Shown: positions 40,699 through 51,526 of the stretch, one piece after another
Layout: every line of letters begins with the position of its first letter
Position numbering within the stretch: position 1 is the stretch's first letter
Assembly: GCA_009746045.1 (NCBI GenBank)
Contig: RPFO01001815.1
Span: 62,001-126,000, forward strand
Reading direction: 5' to 3'
Source: Mesostigma viride
Taxonomy: Eukaryota > Streptophyta > Mesostigmatophyceae > Mesostigmatales > Mesostigmataceae
DNA length: 64,000 nucleotides
Notes under the pieces: model-generated
Told to the model about the DNA's origin: nothing
What the model saw: the letters and a program-made list of their open reading frames with translations, nothing else
Database searches by the model: none
Made by a program: the position numbers and the translations under genes

Positions 40699-41871
40699 TA
40701 AGGGGTTCGATCACGGCTCGGACATCCTAGTTAACGAGCGCGAACACGGCGGCGTTGACCCTGCATGGCTACCGCCTGTCCGACCTGATTATTGCGGATG
40801 ACACCACCCTCATCGCGCGCCCCGAGCACATTCAGACCTGCCTGGACTGTCTGGGCTTGTTGGAGGCGAGGGCAGTGGGGTTGGAGATTAGGGTCAAAAC
40901 TGAGGCGATGGTGATTGGGGCTACCAGTCGCCCGCCGCTGCCGCGGCTGCTAGACGGGATCGACGGAGGTCCTGACCGTCCCGTTCCGTGATCGCTTCAA
41001 ACTGCTGGGGAGCATGCTCCCTGACACCGCCGACGATGTGGACATCCGCATCGGCCTGGCCTGGGCTAGTCGGTCGTTCGCTCAAAACCTACTGGCGCTC
41101 CAAGGGCCTGGGAGAGCACCGCAAGCGCATGTCTTCAAGGTCCTCGTCCTCACGGTGCTTACGTATGGCGCCTAGGCATGGACACTCACGGACATGCTGC
41201 CCGGCCGCCATGCAAGCTCGATGGCACGGTTTACAGGATGCTTCGACAGGTCCTGAATGTAGGGTTTTCCAAGCATAGGTCATTAGAGTCTCTGCTGAAT
41301 CAGGGTATGTCTCGCATTTCGGACGAGATTAGGCAGCGTACATAGGATAGCATTTGTAGGACATCTTGCTCGCACCAGTCAGGTAGATACCGCCCTTGGT
41401 CTGGCCGGCCCCCAGCGCGGCTTGGCCAACCAGGGCGACACATCCTGACCTGGCCTGGCCCCAAGAACATTCCTAGAAAGCTAGGTAAACCTGCCAATGA
41501 TGAACTAGTAACATCCAGATGTTGCTGGCCGACCTAGTGGTCCAAGCTCAGTTTGAACACCGCATTCACTCCCTCTCTCTTCTTTGGTCTGCTATGCAGA
41601 ACAAGAAGAGGTGGCAGAAGTCTGATTGTCCAGGCTCACACGCCAGCCCCTGTGGGCAAGCCCCCCCCCCCCAAGCGGAAGGGGCGTTTTTGCTGAGTAG
41701 TGTAGTAGTAGTTAATAGGATTTTTCTAGACTAGACAGCTTAGAGTTAGCTTAGTTCGATTACGCGGCTTCGCCCATGCACCTCCACCCATCCAGCAAGG
41801 ATGAAGGAATATGCGCTACATGATCTCCCAACAATGGAGTCATGTTATAATTTAATTTTTAATTTTAATGT
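40699..41871 (+). mobile_element. LINE-A copy E, 5'-truncated and decayed
   Basis: It begins within the RT (GGGTTCGATCACGGCTCGGA) and runs to the 3' UTR, stem-loop remnant (41825-41839, CTCC...GGAG with two extra loop bases) and AT tail. RT pieces are visible: IADDTTLIARPEHIQTCLDC (YADD changed to IADD), ARAVGLEIRVKTEAMVIGA and RDRFKLLGS-type sequence, in several frames with stops. It is non-functional. Confidence 0.8.
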
Positions 41872-42227
41872 CAGTCATGATTAACGTTAGCCGTAGCAGG
41901 AAATAGGTAATAATACAGCAGCATGCATGTGTTTGTTTTTGAATCAAGTTTCTCAATTCGCATTCTCCAGCAGGGACTTCTCGGATTGGGTCAATGCTAA
42001 TGTATTGTCGCGTGCTTTGCTAACATGCAAGGGTCTTATTAGGACCGAGTCGACGTGGACCAAGCTGTCTGTGCTAGTGTGCTACTAGGAAAGTGGTCAC
42101 TTACGAACCGTCAGATGGGCCAAGGCCGCATCACTCCACCCGGCTGTGAATAGCACGTGACTCCGTGCCACTAGCTGGCAGCCACGTACCATCACAATTC
42201 CTCCTATCCTATGGAGAATCACATTCA
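41872..42227. other. Short spacer, nothing recognised
   Basis: About 350 bp without an ORF or element motif that I can support. Confidence 0.35.
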
Positions 42228-42783
42228 AACGTGGGGCATGACGTACCACCTCAACCACCGACGCCATCGCCACGAAACTCCACGAGCTTGAAGTAAACCA
42301 TTGCCAGGCACAACAACGAGAGGCCACCGACCGCGCCCGCCGCGACTGCCGAGTGGAAGACTGGAAGTGCTGCGTCGCTTCCCCCAGAAGCCAGGTGAGA
42401 TGTCAACCACCCTTGCCGACGAGCTCAAAGGATCAGCTCCTTACCCTCATGGGCCTGGCTGGTAGGTGAGGTAGAACTGCGTGGGTGCCACCGCCTTCCC
42501 CACTCGATCATGGGACAAGGCGGCTCCCCCACCAGTCCTGCTCACCTTCCCCTCCCGTGAGGACAAGCAACGGTTCCTTTCTCGTCACAAGAGGTTGCAC
42601 GACCTCACCTGGACGCTGGACGACGACCTGACCCCCGCTCAGCAGCAGAAGCGACGCGACCTGTGGCCGGAATACGTACCTCCGCCACATTAATTAAAGC
42701 AGGTCCCCCAGAAGCCCAAGGTGTACTGGAGGGGCGGGGACCTGATGATCAACCACAAGATGTGGACGCCCCCTGCGGGCTAG
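42228..42783 (+). pseudogene. ORF1-like gene fragment, copy G
   Basis: Visible parts in shifting frames: a coiled-coil (TKLHELEVNHCQAQQREATD), an RRM-like part (VLRRFPQKPGEMSTTLADEL) and, in the frame from 42481, TFPSREDKQRFLSRHKRLHD with WTLDDDLTPAQQQKRRDLWP. An in-frame TAA within TTAATTAA at about 42691-42698 interrupts it, and the same frame continues VYWRGGDLMINHKMWTPPAG to a stop. The family and motif order match copies C and D, though the sequence is diverged. Confidence 0.65.
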
Positions 42784-43215
42784 AAATATAGCTTGTATCA
42801 TATGTAGCCCCAGCTTGTATCCATTGGTAGTCACTGCCGCCATGGCAGCCATGCCTAGAATGATTGCCTATAGCTGTGCCATACCTAGTCACGTGCACTG
42901 CCAACACTGTCACCGCCGGCACCTACAGAACCAGCCATAGCCTTAGCTTAGCCCTTGTACAGCCATGCTACGTCTTGGCTATGCTCAGATTACTTGCCCA
43001 CGCTCCTTGCTATGATATCATATGCTCACATGGGTCTTATTGCACCAACATCTTGCCGGATCGTTTAGCGTGTCCGATTGCAGCTGTGGCATGCCTCTGG
43101 CATGAAGGAGAAAGGGGGTCTCTGCCCTTCCTTCCTGTTGTGCACACACAGGGATTAAAAGCACTTCGGTGCTCCGTGACTCCCCAACGGGTCGAGCACG
43201 ATCGAGTTTAATTAA
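42228..43215 (+). mobile_element. ORF1-only non-LTR element, copy G, 5'-truncated
   Basis: The C-terminal half of an ORF1-like gene (to 42783) is followed directly by 430 bp of 3' UTR and a B-type 3' end (CTCCGTGACTCCCCAACGGG near 43172-43191, then GAGCACGATCGAG and TTTAATTAATT). There is no endonuclease or RT. The last 200 bp match the element at the right window edge (63610-63830, opposite strand). Confidence 0.7.
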
Positions 43216-43303
43216 TTCATTACCATGCCAACGATCTTTTGTGTCATCCTATAATGAGATTGGCATAGCGTTGGTTGTCTCTTGGATAGTACTCTGTGGC
43301 ATG

Positions 43304-45130
43304 CCTCTGCGCTGAAGACCCCTGCAACCTGGCGGTACGGGAGCTTCTGCTGGCGTTCTGCAACCGTGTTCTGCTCTCTGATGAGCCTCCGCCTGCTGAG
43401 TGGCAGGCGGCCATCCGAGTCATGCATGCTGTACAAGAAGGACTCTGCTGCTGACCCCGCGGTAACTATAGGGGTGTCTGGCGGCCTCCAGAGCGCCGCG
43501 CTGAAGGTCTTCATGCGTATGATGCTGCACAGGCTCCGCGCCGCGCTGGACCCACACCTGGGTGAGTCTCAGATGGGTTTCCGTCGTGGTCCATTACAGG
43601 TAACACTGTCATGGCTCTGTATTTGTCGCGCGCCGGTTGATGGAGGAGGTGTGTCGCATTTGCCCTGATGGTTTTCCGCTGGTCTTCATTTTTGTTGACT
43701 ATATATCAAGGCTTTCGACATGGTCCTCTGGGAGGCTCTTTGGGCCATCCTAGCTCTGGATCGCGTGTCACCAGCGTTTATTGCTGCCATTCGCCGGCTG
43801 TATGAGGGCTCACAGGCTGAGCAGTGCGGACTGCGGAAGGCACCACGTACCTCAACATTCCCCCTAGCTTTACCACGGGGTGTGGCAATTGGTTGTGTCC
43901 TGTCCCCGTACCTGTTCATCATTACTGTCGTGGATCACGCGTCATGCGCCAGGCACGTGCACGCTTTGGCTTTGGGTTCGAGCCCGGCTAGCTTGGACAT
44001 CCTCAACGTACGATCGCGAACATGGCGGCGGTCACTGGCCCTGTATGGCTACCGCCTGTCCGACCTGATTTATGCGGATTGACACCACGTAGTGGTCGAT
44101 GCATGAGCGTACCCTCATCGAGCGCCCCGAGCACATTCAGACCTGGCTGGACTGTCTGGGCTTGGAGGCGCGGGCCGGGTGGGGCTGGAGATTATTGTCA
44201 AAATTCAGGCGATTGAGTGATTGGGGCTACCAGTCGCCCGCCGCTGCCGCGGCTGCTAGACGGGATGGAGGTCCCGTTCCGTGATCGCTTCGAACTGCTG
44301 GGGAGCGTGCTCCCCGGCGACACCGCCGATGATGTGGACACCCGCATCGGCCTGATCGACCTGGGCTGGGCTTCGTTCGCTCAAATTAACCTACTGGCAC
44401 TCAAAGGACCTGGGCGAGCACCGCAAGCGAATGCTCCTCACGGTGCTCACCTATGGCGCCGAGGCATGGACGCTCACGGACACGCTGGCCACACGGCTGA
44501 ACGGCACGGTTACCAGGATGCTCCGACAGGCCCTGAACGTTGGGTTTTCCACACATGGGTCTTTAGAGTCTCTGTATCAGGGTATGCCTCGCATTTCGGA
44601 CGAGATTAGACAATGTATAGGATAGCATTCGTAGGACATCTTGCTCACACCAGTCAGGTCGACACCGACCTCGGTATGGCCGGCCCCCAGCGGCTTGGCC
44701 AACCAGGGCGGCATGAGGCATATCCTGACCTGGCCTGGCCCCAAGGACATTCCTAGAAAGATGGGTAAACATGCCATGACCTATCCACAGCAGTTGCTGG
44801 CCGACCTAGTGGTCCCAGCTGCGTTTGAACACCGCATTCACTCCCTCTCTCTTTCTTGGACTGCTAATAATGCAGAACAAGAAGAGGCCGGTGGAAGACG
44901 ATTGTCCAGGCCCACACGCTGGCCCCTGTGGGCAAGCCCCCTCACCCTAGAAGGAAGGGGCGCTTTGCTGAGTTAGAGTAGTTTGGATTTTTCTAGATAG
45001 CTTAGAGTTAGCTTAGTTGGGTTTCGCGGCTGCGCCCACCTCCATCCATCCAGCAAGGGAATACGTGCTACATGATCTCCCAACGGAGTCATGTTATAAT
45101 ATAATATAATATAATATAATTAAATTTAAT
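43304..45130 (+). mobile_element. LINE-A copy F, 5'-truncated, many frameshifts
   Basis: It covers the RT from the region before ALKVFMRMMLHRLRAALDPH to the 3' end, with the RT split over several frames: LWEALWAILALDRVSPAFIA, CVLSPYLFI, a broken LIYAD followed by stop, YGAEAWTLTDTLATRLNGTV, and GMPRISDEIRQ. The 3' end has a stem-loop (45077-45088, CTCC-CAAC-GGAG) and a pentanucleotide (ATAAT)n tail instead of TTAA. It starts close to the tail of copy G. Confidence 0.8.
45077..45088 (+). other. LINE-type 3' stem-loop, copy F
   Basis: CTCC-CAAC-GGAG: a perfect 4-bp stem, followed by TCATGTTATAATATAATA. Confidence 0.7.
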
Positions 45131-45227
45131 GCCTCTGCGCATGGCACGCAACTACCTACTTTATACTGTAGTACTTACTTTCAAACTGTCAGGTCATCAT
45201 GCAGCCATATCGGCCTGCCATATCCGT

Positions 45228-46025
45228 GACATTCGTAGGACATCTTGCTCACCGATGTGGACACCCGCATCGGCCTTGCCTGGGCCAAGCTCCGCTCGCT
45301 CACACCCTACTGGCGCTCGAAGGGCCTGGGCGAGCACCGCAAGCGCATGCTCTTCAAGGTCCTCGTCCTCACGGTGCTCACGTATGGCGCCGAGGCGTGG
45401 ACCATCCCACCCAAACTGGCAGCTAGGCTAGACGGCACGGTTTACAGGATGCTCCGACAGGTCCTTAACGTAGGTTTTTCCGAGCGTCCGTCATCAGAGT
45501 CTTTGTATCATGGCATGCCTCGTGTTTCGGACGAGATTAGGCAGCGTAGGATAGCATTTGTAGGACACCTTGCCCGCACCAGCCAGGTCGACACCACCCT
45601 AGCTTGGTCTGGCCGGCCCCCAGCGGCTTGGCCAGCCAGGGCGGCACATTCTGACCTGGCCTGGCCCCGAGGGCATTCCCAAAAGGGTAGGGAAACCTGT
45701 CACGAACTACGTCCAGATGTTGCTGGACGACCTAGTGGTCCCAGCCCAGTTTGAGCACCGCATCCACTCTCTCTCCCGTCTTTGGACTGCCATGCAGGAC
45801 AAGACGCGGTGGAAGAAGATTGTCAAGGCGCACACGCCCGACCCTGTGGGCAAGCCACCTACCCCCAAGCGGAGGAGGCGTTTTGATGAGTAGTGTAGTT
45901 AGGATTTTCTAGATAGCTTAGAGTTAGGATAGTTCGATCACGCGGCTTCCTCCACCCCATCCATCATGGAATATGTGCTACATGACCTCCCCACGGAGGC
46001 ATGTTATAATTTAATTTAATTTAAT
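45228..46025 (+). mobile_element. LINE-A copy H, 5'-truncated with internal jump
   Basis: It opens with GACATTCGTAGGACATCTTG-CTCAC, a segment that belongs near the end of ORF2. It then jumps back to an earlier part of the RT (GATGTGGACACCCGCATCGG) and reads forward: VDTRIGLAWAKLRSL, FKVLVLTVLTYGAEAW and GMPRVSDEIRQRRIAFVGHL, then a frame change and KPPTPKRRRRFDE. The 3' stem-loop at 45986-45999 is CCTCC-CCAC-GGAGG, identical to copy A, followed by TTATAATTTAATTTAATTT. Confidence 0.8.
45986..45999 (+). other. LINE-type 3' stem-loop, copy H
   Basis: CCTCC-CCAC-GGAGG: a perfect 5-bp stem. It is the same compensated variant as copy A. Confidence 0.7.
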
Positions 46026-46496
46026 CTTGCTCACACCAGTCAGGCAGACACCGACCTCGGTATGGCCGGCCCCCAGGCGCTTGGCCAGCCAGGGCAGCAT
46101 ATCCTGACCTGGCCTGGCCCCAAGGACATTCCTACTAGAAAGATTGGTAAACCTGCCATGAACTATACACAGCAGTTGCTGGCCGACCTAGTGTTCCCAG
46201 ACAAGTTTAATTTGAACACCGCATATCCTGCCTCTCTCTTGCTGGGACTGCCATGCAAAACAAGAAGAGGTGGCAGACCATTGTCCAGTCCCACACGCCC
46301 GCCCCCGTGGGCAAGCCCCAACCCCCCCAGACGAAAGGGGCGCTTTGCTGTTTAGCGTAGTTCGGATTTTTCTAGATAGCTTAGAGTTAGCTTAGTTAGT
46401 TTTCGCGGCTTCCCCCACCTCCATCCATCAAGCAAGGGAATACGTGCTACATGAATACATGATCTCCCAACGGTGTCATTTTATAATTTAATTTAA
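46026..46496 (+). mobile_element. LINE-A copy I, very short 5'-truncated copy
   Basis: It begins CTTGCTCACACCAGTCAGGC immediately after the AT tail of copy H. It carries the end of ORF2 (frames containing LGQPGQHILTWPGPKDIPTR and TPPPWASPNPPRRKGR), the 3' UTR, a stem-loop with one mismatch (46464-46475, CTCC-CAAC-GGTG) and the tail TTATAATTTAATTTAA. The TTAA transposon at 46497 is inserted in this tail. Confidence 0.8.
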
Positions 46497-47027
46497 GGGG
46501 ACCGGTTGGTTCTAACCACCCCAAAAGTGAACTCATGTAATAACATTGTAATTCCACGTGATATGTCCAGATTTGAGTTTGGGGCATCAAAACAACATGT
46601 TTGGGCATGCATCCCCCCACCTGTAGGGTTCATGACCCCTGGCTATACACCGGATGCCAGCATAATACGCTAAACCATAGGGTCCATGGCACCTAGTGCC
46701 TAGGTGCATGGCAAGACCAAATTCAATCAGCCATGATATTTTCTTTAAGTTCCCACTGTTTACAAAAAACCTGGCTAGTTGGGTCCCAAAAATGGTACTT
46801 CAAACTAGTAGGTGTTAAATTTTGACCTAAAAAGGGTCTTTTTTAGCACGTAAAAAAATTAATCAAATCAATAACACATGTTCAGTATATGGCCAGTGGG
46901 GTTAAAATCAAATATTACATGGTGGGAAATGTATACTGACCAATTTTCAGCTCAATCTGACCAGTAAAACACATATATGATCATGGTTATAGCCCTTTTC
47001 AGGACTTGGAAAAAACTGGAAAAACTG

Positions 47028-47548
47028 TCAATCAAGCACTCTGTTGGCCCCCGTGTCATCACATGCTGCACAAAACCAGGGATCACCAGGCACGGTGGAC
47101 AGCGTGAAACCCAAGCACAACATGTGCCCCCCATGGTCGCCCGGATCCTGGTTGGAACACAAGAGAAAGGGGTTCACCTTCTTGTGCTCTGCACCGCCAC
47201 ACACCGTGCAGAGCACACTGTCACTGCCACTGTCACTGGCTTCCCCCCCCCTTCCTGCCCCGCCACGGGCTGCCCGTAGATGGCATAGCCACTGCCATGC
47301 TCATACTCCCCCCCGGCCTTGTTATCCTTCCACTTGCCCCCCCCGCGCAAGCCACAGCCAGTTTTTTTCTTCTTGCGCAGCCTGCGCCAGTTTGGGTCCC
47401 TCTTCTTGGCCTGCTGGCGTGCCCTCTCCAGCTTGAGGGAGGCCAGCTGCTCCTCCACAGCCGGTGTGACCGTGATGCCCAACCACATACTACCATCCTC
47501 TGCACATATGGTACCTCCTATGTTCAAGGTTTGACGACGTTCTGACAA
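47028..47548 (-). CDS. T1-encoded basic protein with PHD-like zinc finger (one frame break)
   Basis: The upstream frame (47548 to about 47252) has AVEEQLASLKLERARQQAKK, then RRLRKKKK and a Gly/Tyr-rich stretch. The frame changes in a nine-C run at 47243-47251. The next frame has an acidic SDSGSDS linker and a finger, CTVC-GGAEHKKVNPFLLC, then GGHMLC and PWFCAAC, ending RVLD. The spacing fits a C4HC3 PHD finger (C-x2-C, C, H-x2-C, W-x-C-x2-C) except that the fourth ligand is replaced. PHD- or RING-like fingers occur at the C-terminus of some transposases, where they bind transposon ends; that role is inference. The gene is probably the 3' exon(s) of the T1 transposase or an accessory protein. 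Confidence 0.5.
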
Positions 47549-47933
47549 GAACTGCCCAAGTTACATGTTAGTGTTACAACCATTCCAAGACGGCCACCCA
47601 TGTAGACACTACAAGGAAATTATAGTAACCATTCAGCCACACTAGCACCTCCTTCTTCATCAAGGACATCTGCAAACTGACCAAAGCACACATCATTAAC
47701 TCTTGCACGCTGACGGCAACGCATGCTCAACGTGGGGGGTCATTGTGACAAGAACTACTCAAGTTGATGGGTTTCCTATATGACCACCTGACAAGGCGCT
47801 AAGGACCACTCAGTAAGTTAGTAACCCCACAGTGCCACTTCATATGCCATCCAACATGCACCAAAACCATGCTGAGTATTCTGTGAGTAGAAGGGGGCGT
47901 AGCCGGTACTATCGAAATCAGCCAAGCGTATAT

Positions 47934-48489
47934 TCTGATCAGACACTCCGCAAAGGTGAAAACCATTTGCGGTCAGTGCCAGGCCGCGGAAAACCGGCGG
48001 AAAAACGCGATCTGCAAATGAATCTGACCGGAATCGAACTGGGGACCTCTCGCACCAATTTTGCTGACTATAGGACGGACGTCTCCGGTTACCATGGCAT
48101 CGCCAACTTACACCTACAGTCATCCGCAAAAGTAGTAGGAGTACTACACAGAGCTGAGTATGTTTACAATGTACAAAGGGGTGGCCACGCACCTCATATG
48201 TGTTCATCATCCCTCCAGCATGGCCAGCCTTGTAAATATGTTCATAGCCTTGACGATGGTAGCCCTAACATGCCTAAGCAGCATTTCCTATTCTGATCAG
48301 ACACTCCGCAAAGGTGAAAACCTTTGCGTTCAGTGCCGGGCCGCGGAAAACGCGGAAAACGCGATCTGCAAATGAATCCGACCGGAATCGAACTGGGGAC
48401 CTCTCGCACCAATTTTGCTGACTATAGGACGGACGTCTCCGGTTACCATGGCATCGCCAACTTACACCTACAGTCATCCGCAAAAGTTC
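47934..48489 (-). repeat. Pair of roughly 200-bp tRNA-like (SINE-like) repeats inside T1
   Basis: Two direct copies, 47934-48133 and 48291-48489, share nearly all their sequence. Read on the minus strand, each has a pol III B-box-like AGTTCGATTCC and, about 65 bases earlier, an A-box-like TGGCGATGCCATGG. A further partial copy of the adjoining segment (GTAGCCGGTACTATCGAAAT) lies at about 48640-48713. This suggests a tRNA-derived SINE or a tRNA-like domain of the transposon. No clover-leaf could be folded convincingly by eye. Confidence 0.5.
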
Positions 48490-49661
48490 TCCTGTCCGGG
48501 GAGTGATGCAAGCCTTTCGGATTTGGTACTAGATAAATCACTCGAGATCTGTGTGTAGGAGTACTACACACGTGTCTGCACGCGAGACTTGTTCAGTCTC
48601 GCACCGTGAGACGGGCTGAACACGGCTGAATCCTTCTTTAGAAGGGGGCGTAGCCGGTACTATCGAAATCAGCCAAGCGTATATTCTGATCAGACACTCC
48701 GCAAAGGTGAAAATTTCCTATGTTTCTCCCAGGTTAGAGTGTAAGGTTGATGCCAACCAAGCTAATCAGCTCAACAACACCTCCTAAACAGCTCAACAGC
48801 ACCTCCAAACCCCGGCATGGATGACAAAATGGGACTATGGAGGGCAAGGAACCAAGTAGGAACATGGTATATATAGCTTGCATGCAGTCATGCATGTCAA
48901 CCATGGTTGGCTCAGCACATTGTAGTCTTGTCACATCATCATAACAAAGGAAAGCTCAAACAACCATTGGTGCCAGCTATCTACATGCAGTCACACAAAT
49001 GCAATATCTCCAACATCATCATCACTATAACACTTCCATCCCTGTACGATAAAATGCAAAGAAACCATTGGCGGCCCTTCAGCGCATGAGCGCTGTGATG
49101 CCGCTGCGGCCTGCGAAGAGAGGGTGCGTCACTCTCAAACAACAAGAAGCGTCCATACGCACAACATCCTTGCCAGAACACGTTTTATGAAATGCCTTAT
49201 ACCTTCCCGAAGAGCTATAGGCTGCGACTGAAGCGGCCCTGATCACGACATCAACGAAAACAATCTAAAGCTGCCAGGTATTCGGCAACACAACGGCAAG
49301 CGACGGCAAGCTAGCTGGCGGAAACTGCCCAATTAAAAAGAACGCAAAAAAAATCGAACGATGAGCTCATAGAAGAAGGCACTGATAGCATATAACATTC
49401 GCGACAAATCTGTAACTCGCCCTCGTAAATCCCTCGCCCAGGCGCGCAATAACAGCCGTTATTCCATGGACAGGTCAGACACGCACTGCGCAGGTCTGAA
49501 CAATTACTTACCGATAATGGCCGAAAATATGGCAAAAAGCACCAGCTCGGTTTAGAATTCGATGCAACCGCCTGCTTCACGGTCAGAACAACCCCCAAAA
49601 CCGCGATTTTACAGCCGCTATCATGAATTCTATTTCATTCCGCGCGACCAAAAAATTCAGA

Positions 49662-49823
49662 TTACCCCCCATGCCGATGGCATAAAAAAACAACAGCGAT
49701 ATTGTAAACCAGCTGATTTCCGCCACAAACTAACACCATAAACTCATCGTCTTTTAGATTCGAGTAAAATTTTTGCATTTCGCCTGCCCTAGTGTGGTAG
49801 TTTCGCCTGAACGCAGTCGCCAT
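49662..49823 (-). CDS. T1 N-terminal exon, conserved in T2
   Basis: The ATG at 49823 lies in CCATGGCG, a good eukaryotic start context, 105 bp inside the transposon end. The product begins MATAFRRNYHTRAGEMQKFY and continues LKDDEFMVLVCGGNQ before reading to a stop at 49662. T2 has MATAFRRN at the equivalent place. Since the rest of the gene is far downstream, this is probably exon 1, with a donor before the stop (for example in GGGGTAATC). No catalytic motif is visible. Confidence 0.45.
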   Translation of the reverse strand: MATAFRRNYHTRAGEMQKFYSNLKDDEFMVLVCGGNQLVYNIAVVFLCHRHGG

Positions 49824-49931
49824 GGCCACTTCCGCAAGGGGTGCGCGCACCGTGCACGTGAAATTTATGACCTTCGGTACCGGCGCGAATTTTTTGGCGC
49901 CAAAAAATTCGGAACCGACCGGTCCCCTTAA

Positions 49932-49990
49932 TTTTTAATATCCGTGACTCCCCAACGGAAGCACGAGTTTAGTAAATTAATTAATTAATA
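49932..49990 (+). mobile_element. Minimal B-type LINE 3' end in the same tail
   Basis: TCCGTGACTCCCCAACGGAA then GCACGAGTTTAGTAAATTAATTAATTAATA: just the terminal 50 or so bases of a B-type element, placed in the AT tail that also hosts T1. The stem-loop is imperfect (CTCCC-CAAC-GGAAG). Confidence 0.6.
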
Positions 49991-51526
49991 TCGGCCTGGT
50001 GCTAATACATCGCTTCGCGCTTTCTTCTCTTGTTGTTGGCTAAGAAAACAGACAACAATTCTAAAATCATATCGCCGATTTTTTTGTGGGTTTATGTTCT
50101 GTGGGGTGACCCTGTCACCTCCCAAAAGTCCGCATGGATAGCTGTTCAAGTGCGACATGCAGTCAGCAAGAAATGAACACATCCGAAATCCGGCACCAGC
50201 CGCCGGAACTAAACCCACAGTACTACAGTCCTTAGCCAAGGCCAACTGCAGGCATGCCCCGGCCCACAAATTTTGCAGCTGAGACCGTATAGTTGAAAAA
50301 AGCTCAGATACCTGAAGGGCTGCCAACAGCCTAACAAATATCACACGAACGTGCCAAAGTTGTTGTATTTACACACGTGCGTGCAAAGTTGCGTAAAGCG
50401 GAGCACTGATGTCATTTGGTACGTAAATTATCAGATAGTAGAGGTGGTAGCACCAGTGATGGAGATGGCGGCGAGCCGTCTATTTAGTTACATACAAAGT
50501 TGATTGCCAAATGCCAATGCAACGGGGGTTGTTGCTCATATACTATCGGTACGGATACGATATTTCCAAAATTAGAGTTTACCTTGGGTAAGCAAGGTTC
50601 GATTCACAGCGTCGTGGATTCAAAGCCCCTCAAATACTAAAACACATATACCCATGGGTACCATACGCCGGAACATGTACAGCCAAGTTATCATGGAAAT
50701 GGGCAGGAAAATGTGAAAATGTGCTCAGCCAGCTGTAGCTGCCGAGCTTGGCGCCACTGTTGAATGTTCTGTATGTGGAGTCCGGCCGGGGAAGAATGCG
50801 GTGCAAGGTCCCAAAGAGCACCGTACCACGCAAAGAGGTCCAAGCTACAATAAATGTATCCTTTCACGCTAAAACCCTCATGATCATCCTCGTTACGATG
50901 GGGGGAAAAGACGTGGGATGACGCAATTTCATATTCGACATTTGGCAATCGCTCAGTTCGCGTGTCGTCAACTTTCAATTTTGACATGCTGGTGATACCA
51001 CGGATGACCAGGGGGCGAACGTCAAGGCAACGCTGGCAGTTGCTGGCATCACACATCATGACGTAAGGGCTTACGCGAGGCTTACGTCCGGCGACCTGGC
51101 GCAAGAAGGCCCGGCAAGGTTCAAGATGTTTCTCCCGCCCTTCTGCACCGATTTCCCGCGTTGTATCTCGCTGCTTGTGTGTTTTTTCCGTTGCCCGGTA
51201 TCTGCAGCCGTTTCCACGCGTTGCCACATGTAACGCATGAGTCGCCAATCTCGCGACCGTACTCGTCCCCTCGCGAACAATCGGACCACCGCCACCGAAG
51301 AACCGTTGGATAAGTACAACGTCACCGTTAGCTCTTGATGGGGCGCTCAAGCAAGCTCTCTTGGCTGGTTGCCGCCTGGCAGTCACCACGTGGCATCACG
51401 TCCCCACACGTGGCATTCGCGTTTCCACCAAAGCCATCCATCGCCTACAGTACATAAGACCAAACAGATCAGCAGTGCAAGACCAAGTCCGTGCCAGCAA
51501 CCTCGCACTAGCAATTCCCGTCAAGA
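49991..51526. other. Upstream region of the thylakoid protein gene
   Basis: No recognised gene. A 232-codon minus-strand ORF (51389-50691) is open but shows no domain I recognise, and it overlaps the likely promoter. It is given low weight. A transcript start for the following gene is likely within about 200 bp of 51527 but no clear TATA box was identified. Confidence 0.3.

Larger units (their letters stand above)
46497..49927 (-). mobile_element. DNA transposon T1, TTAA target site, 3.4 kb
   Basis: The ends are inverted: GGGGACCGGTTGGTTC at 46497-46512 and GAACCGACCGGTCCCC at 49912-49927 (15 of 16 bp), flanked on both sides by TTAA (46493-46496, 49928-49931). A perfect 24-bp palindrome centred on TTGGCGCCAA lies at 49887-49910 beside the right end. 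TTAA duplication is typical of piggyBac and Kolobok superfamilies; I cannot decide between them because no transposase catalytic core was recognised. Genes face left: a conserved N-terminal exon near 49.8 kb and a PHD-like finger near 47.1 kb. It is related to T2 at both ends. Confidence 0.8.

Noticed and set aside
50691-51389. 232-codon minus-strand ORF upstream of the thylakoid gene
   Set aside because: No recognisable domain and no splice or start support. It overlaps the expected promoter of the + strand gene.
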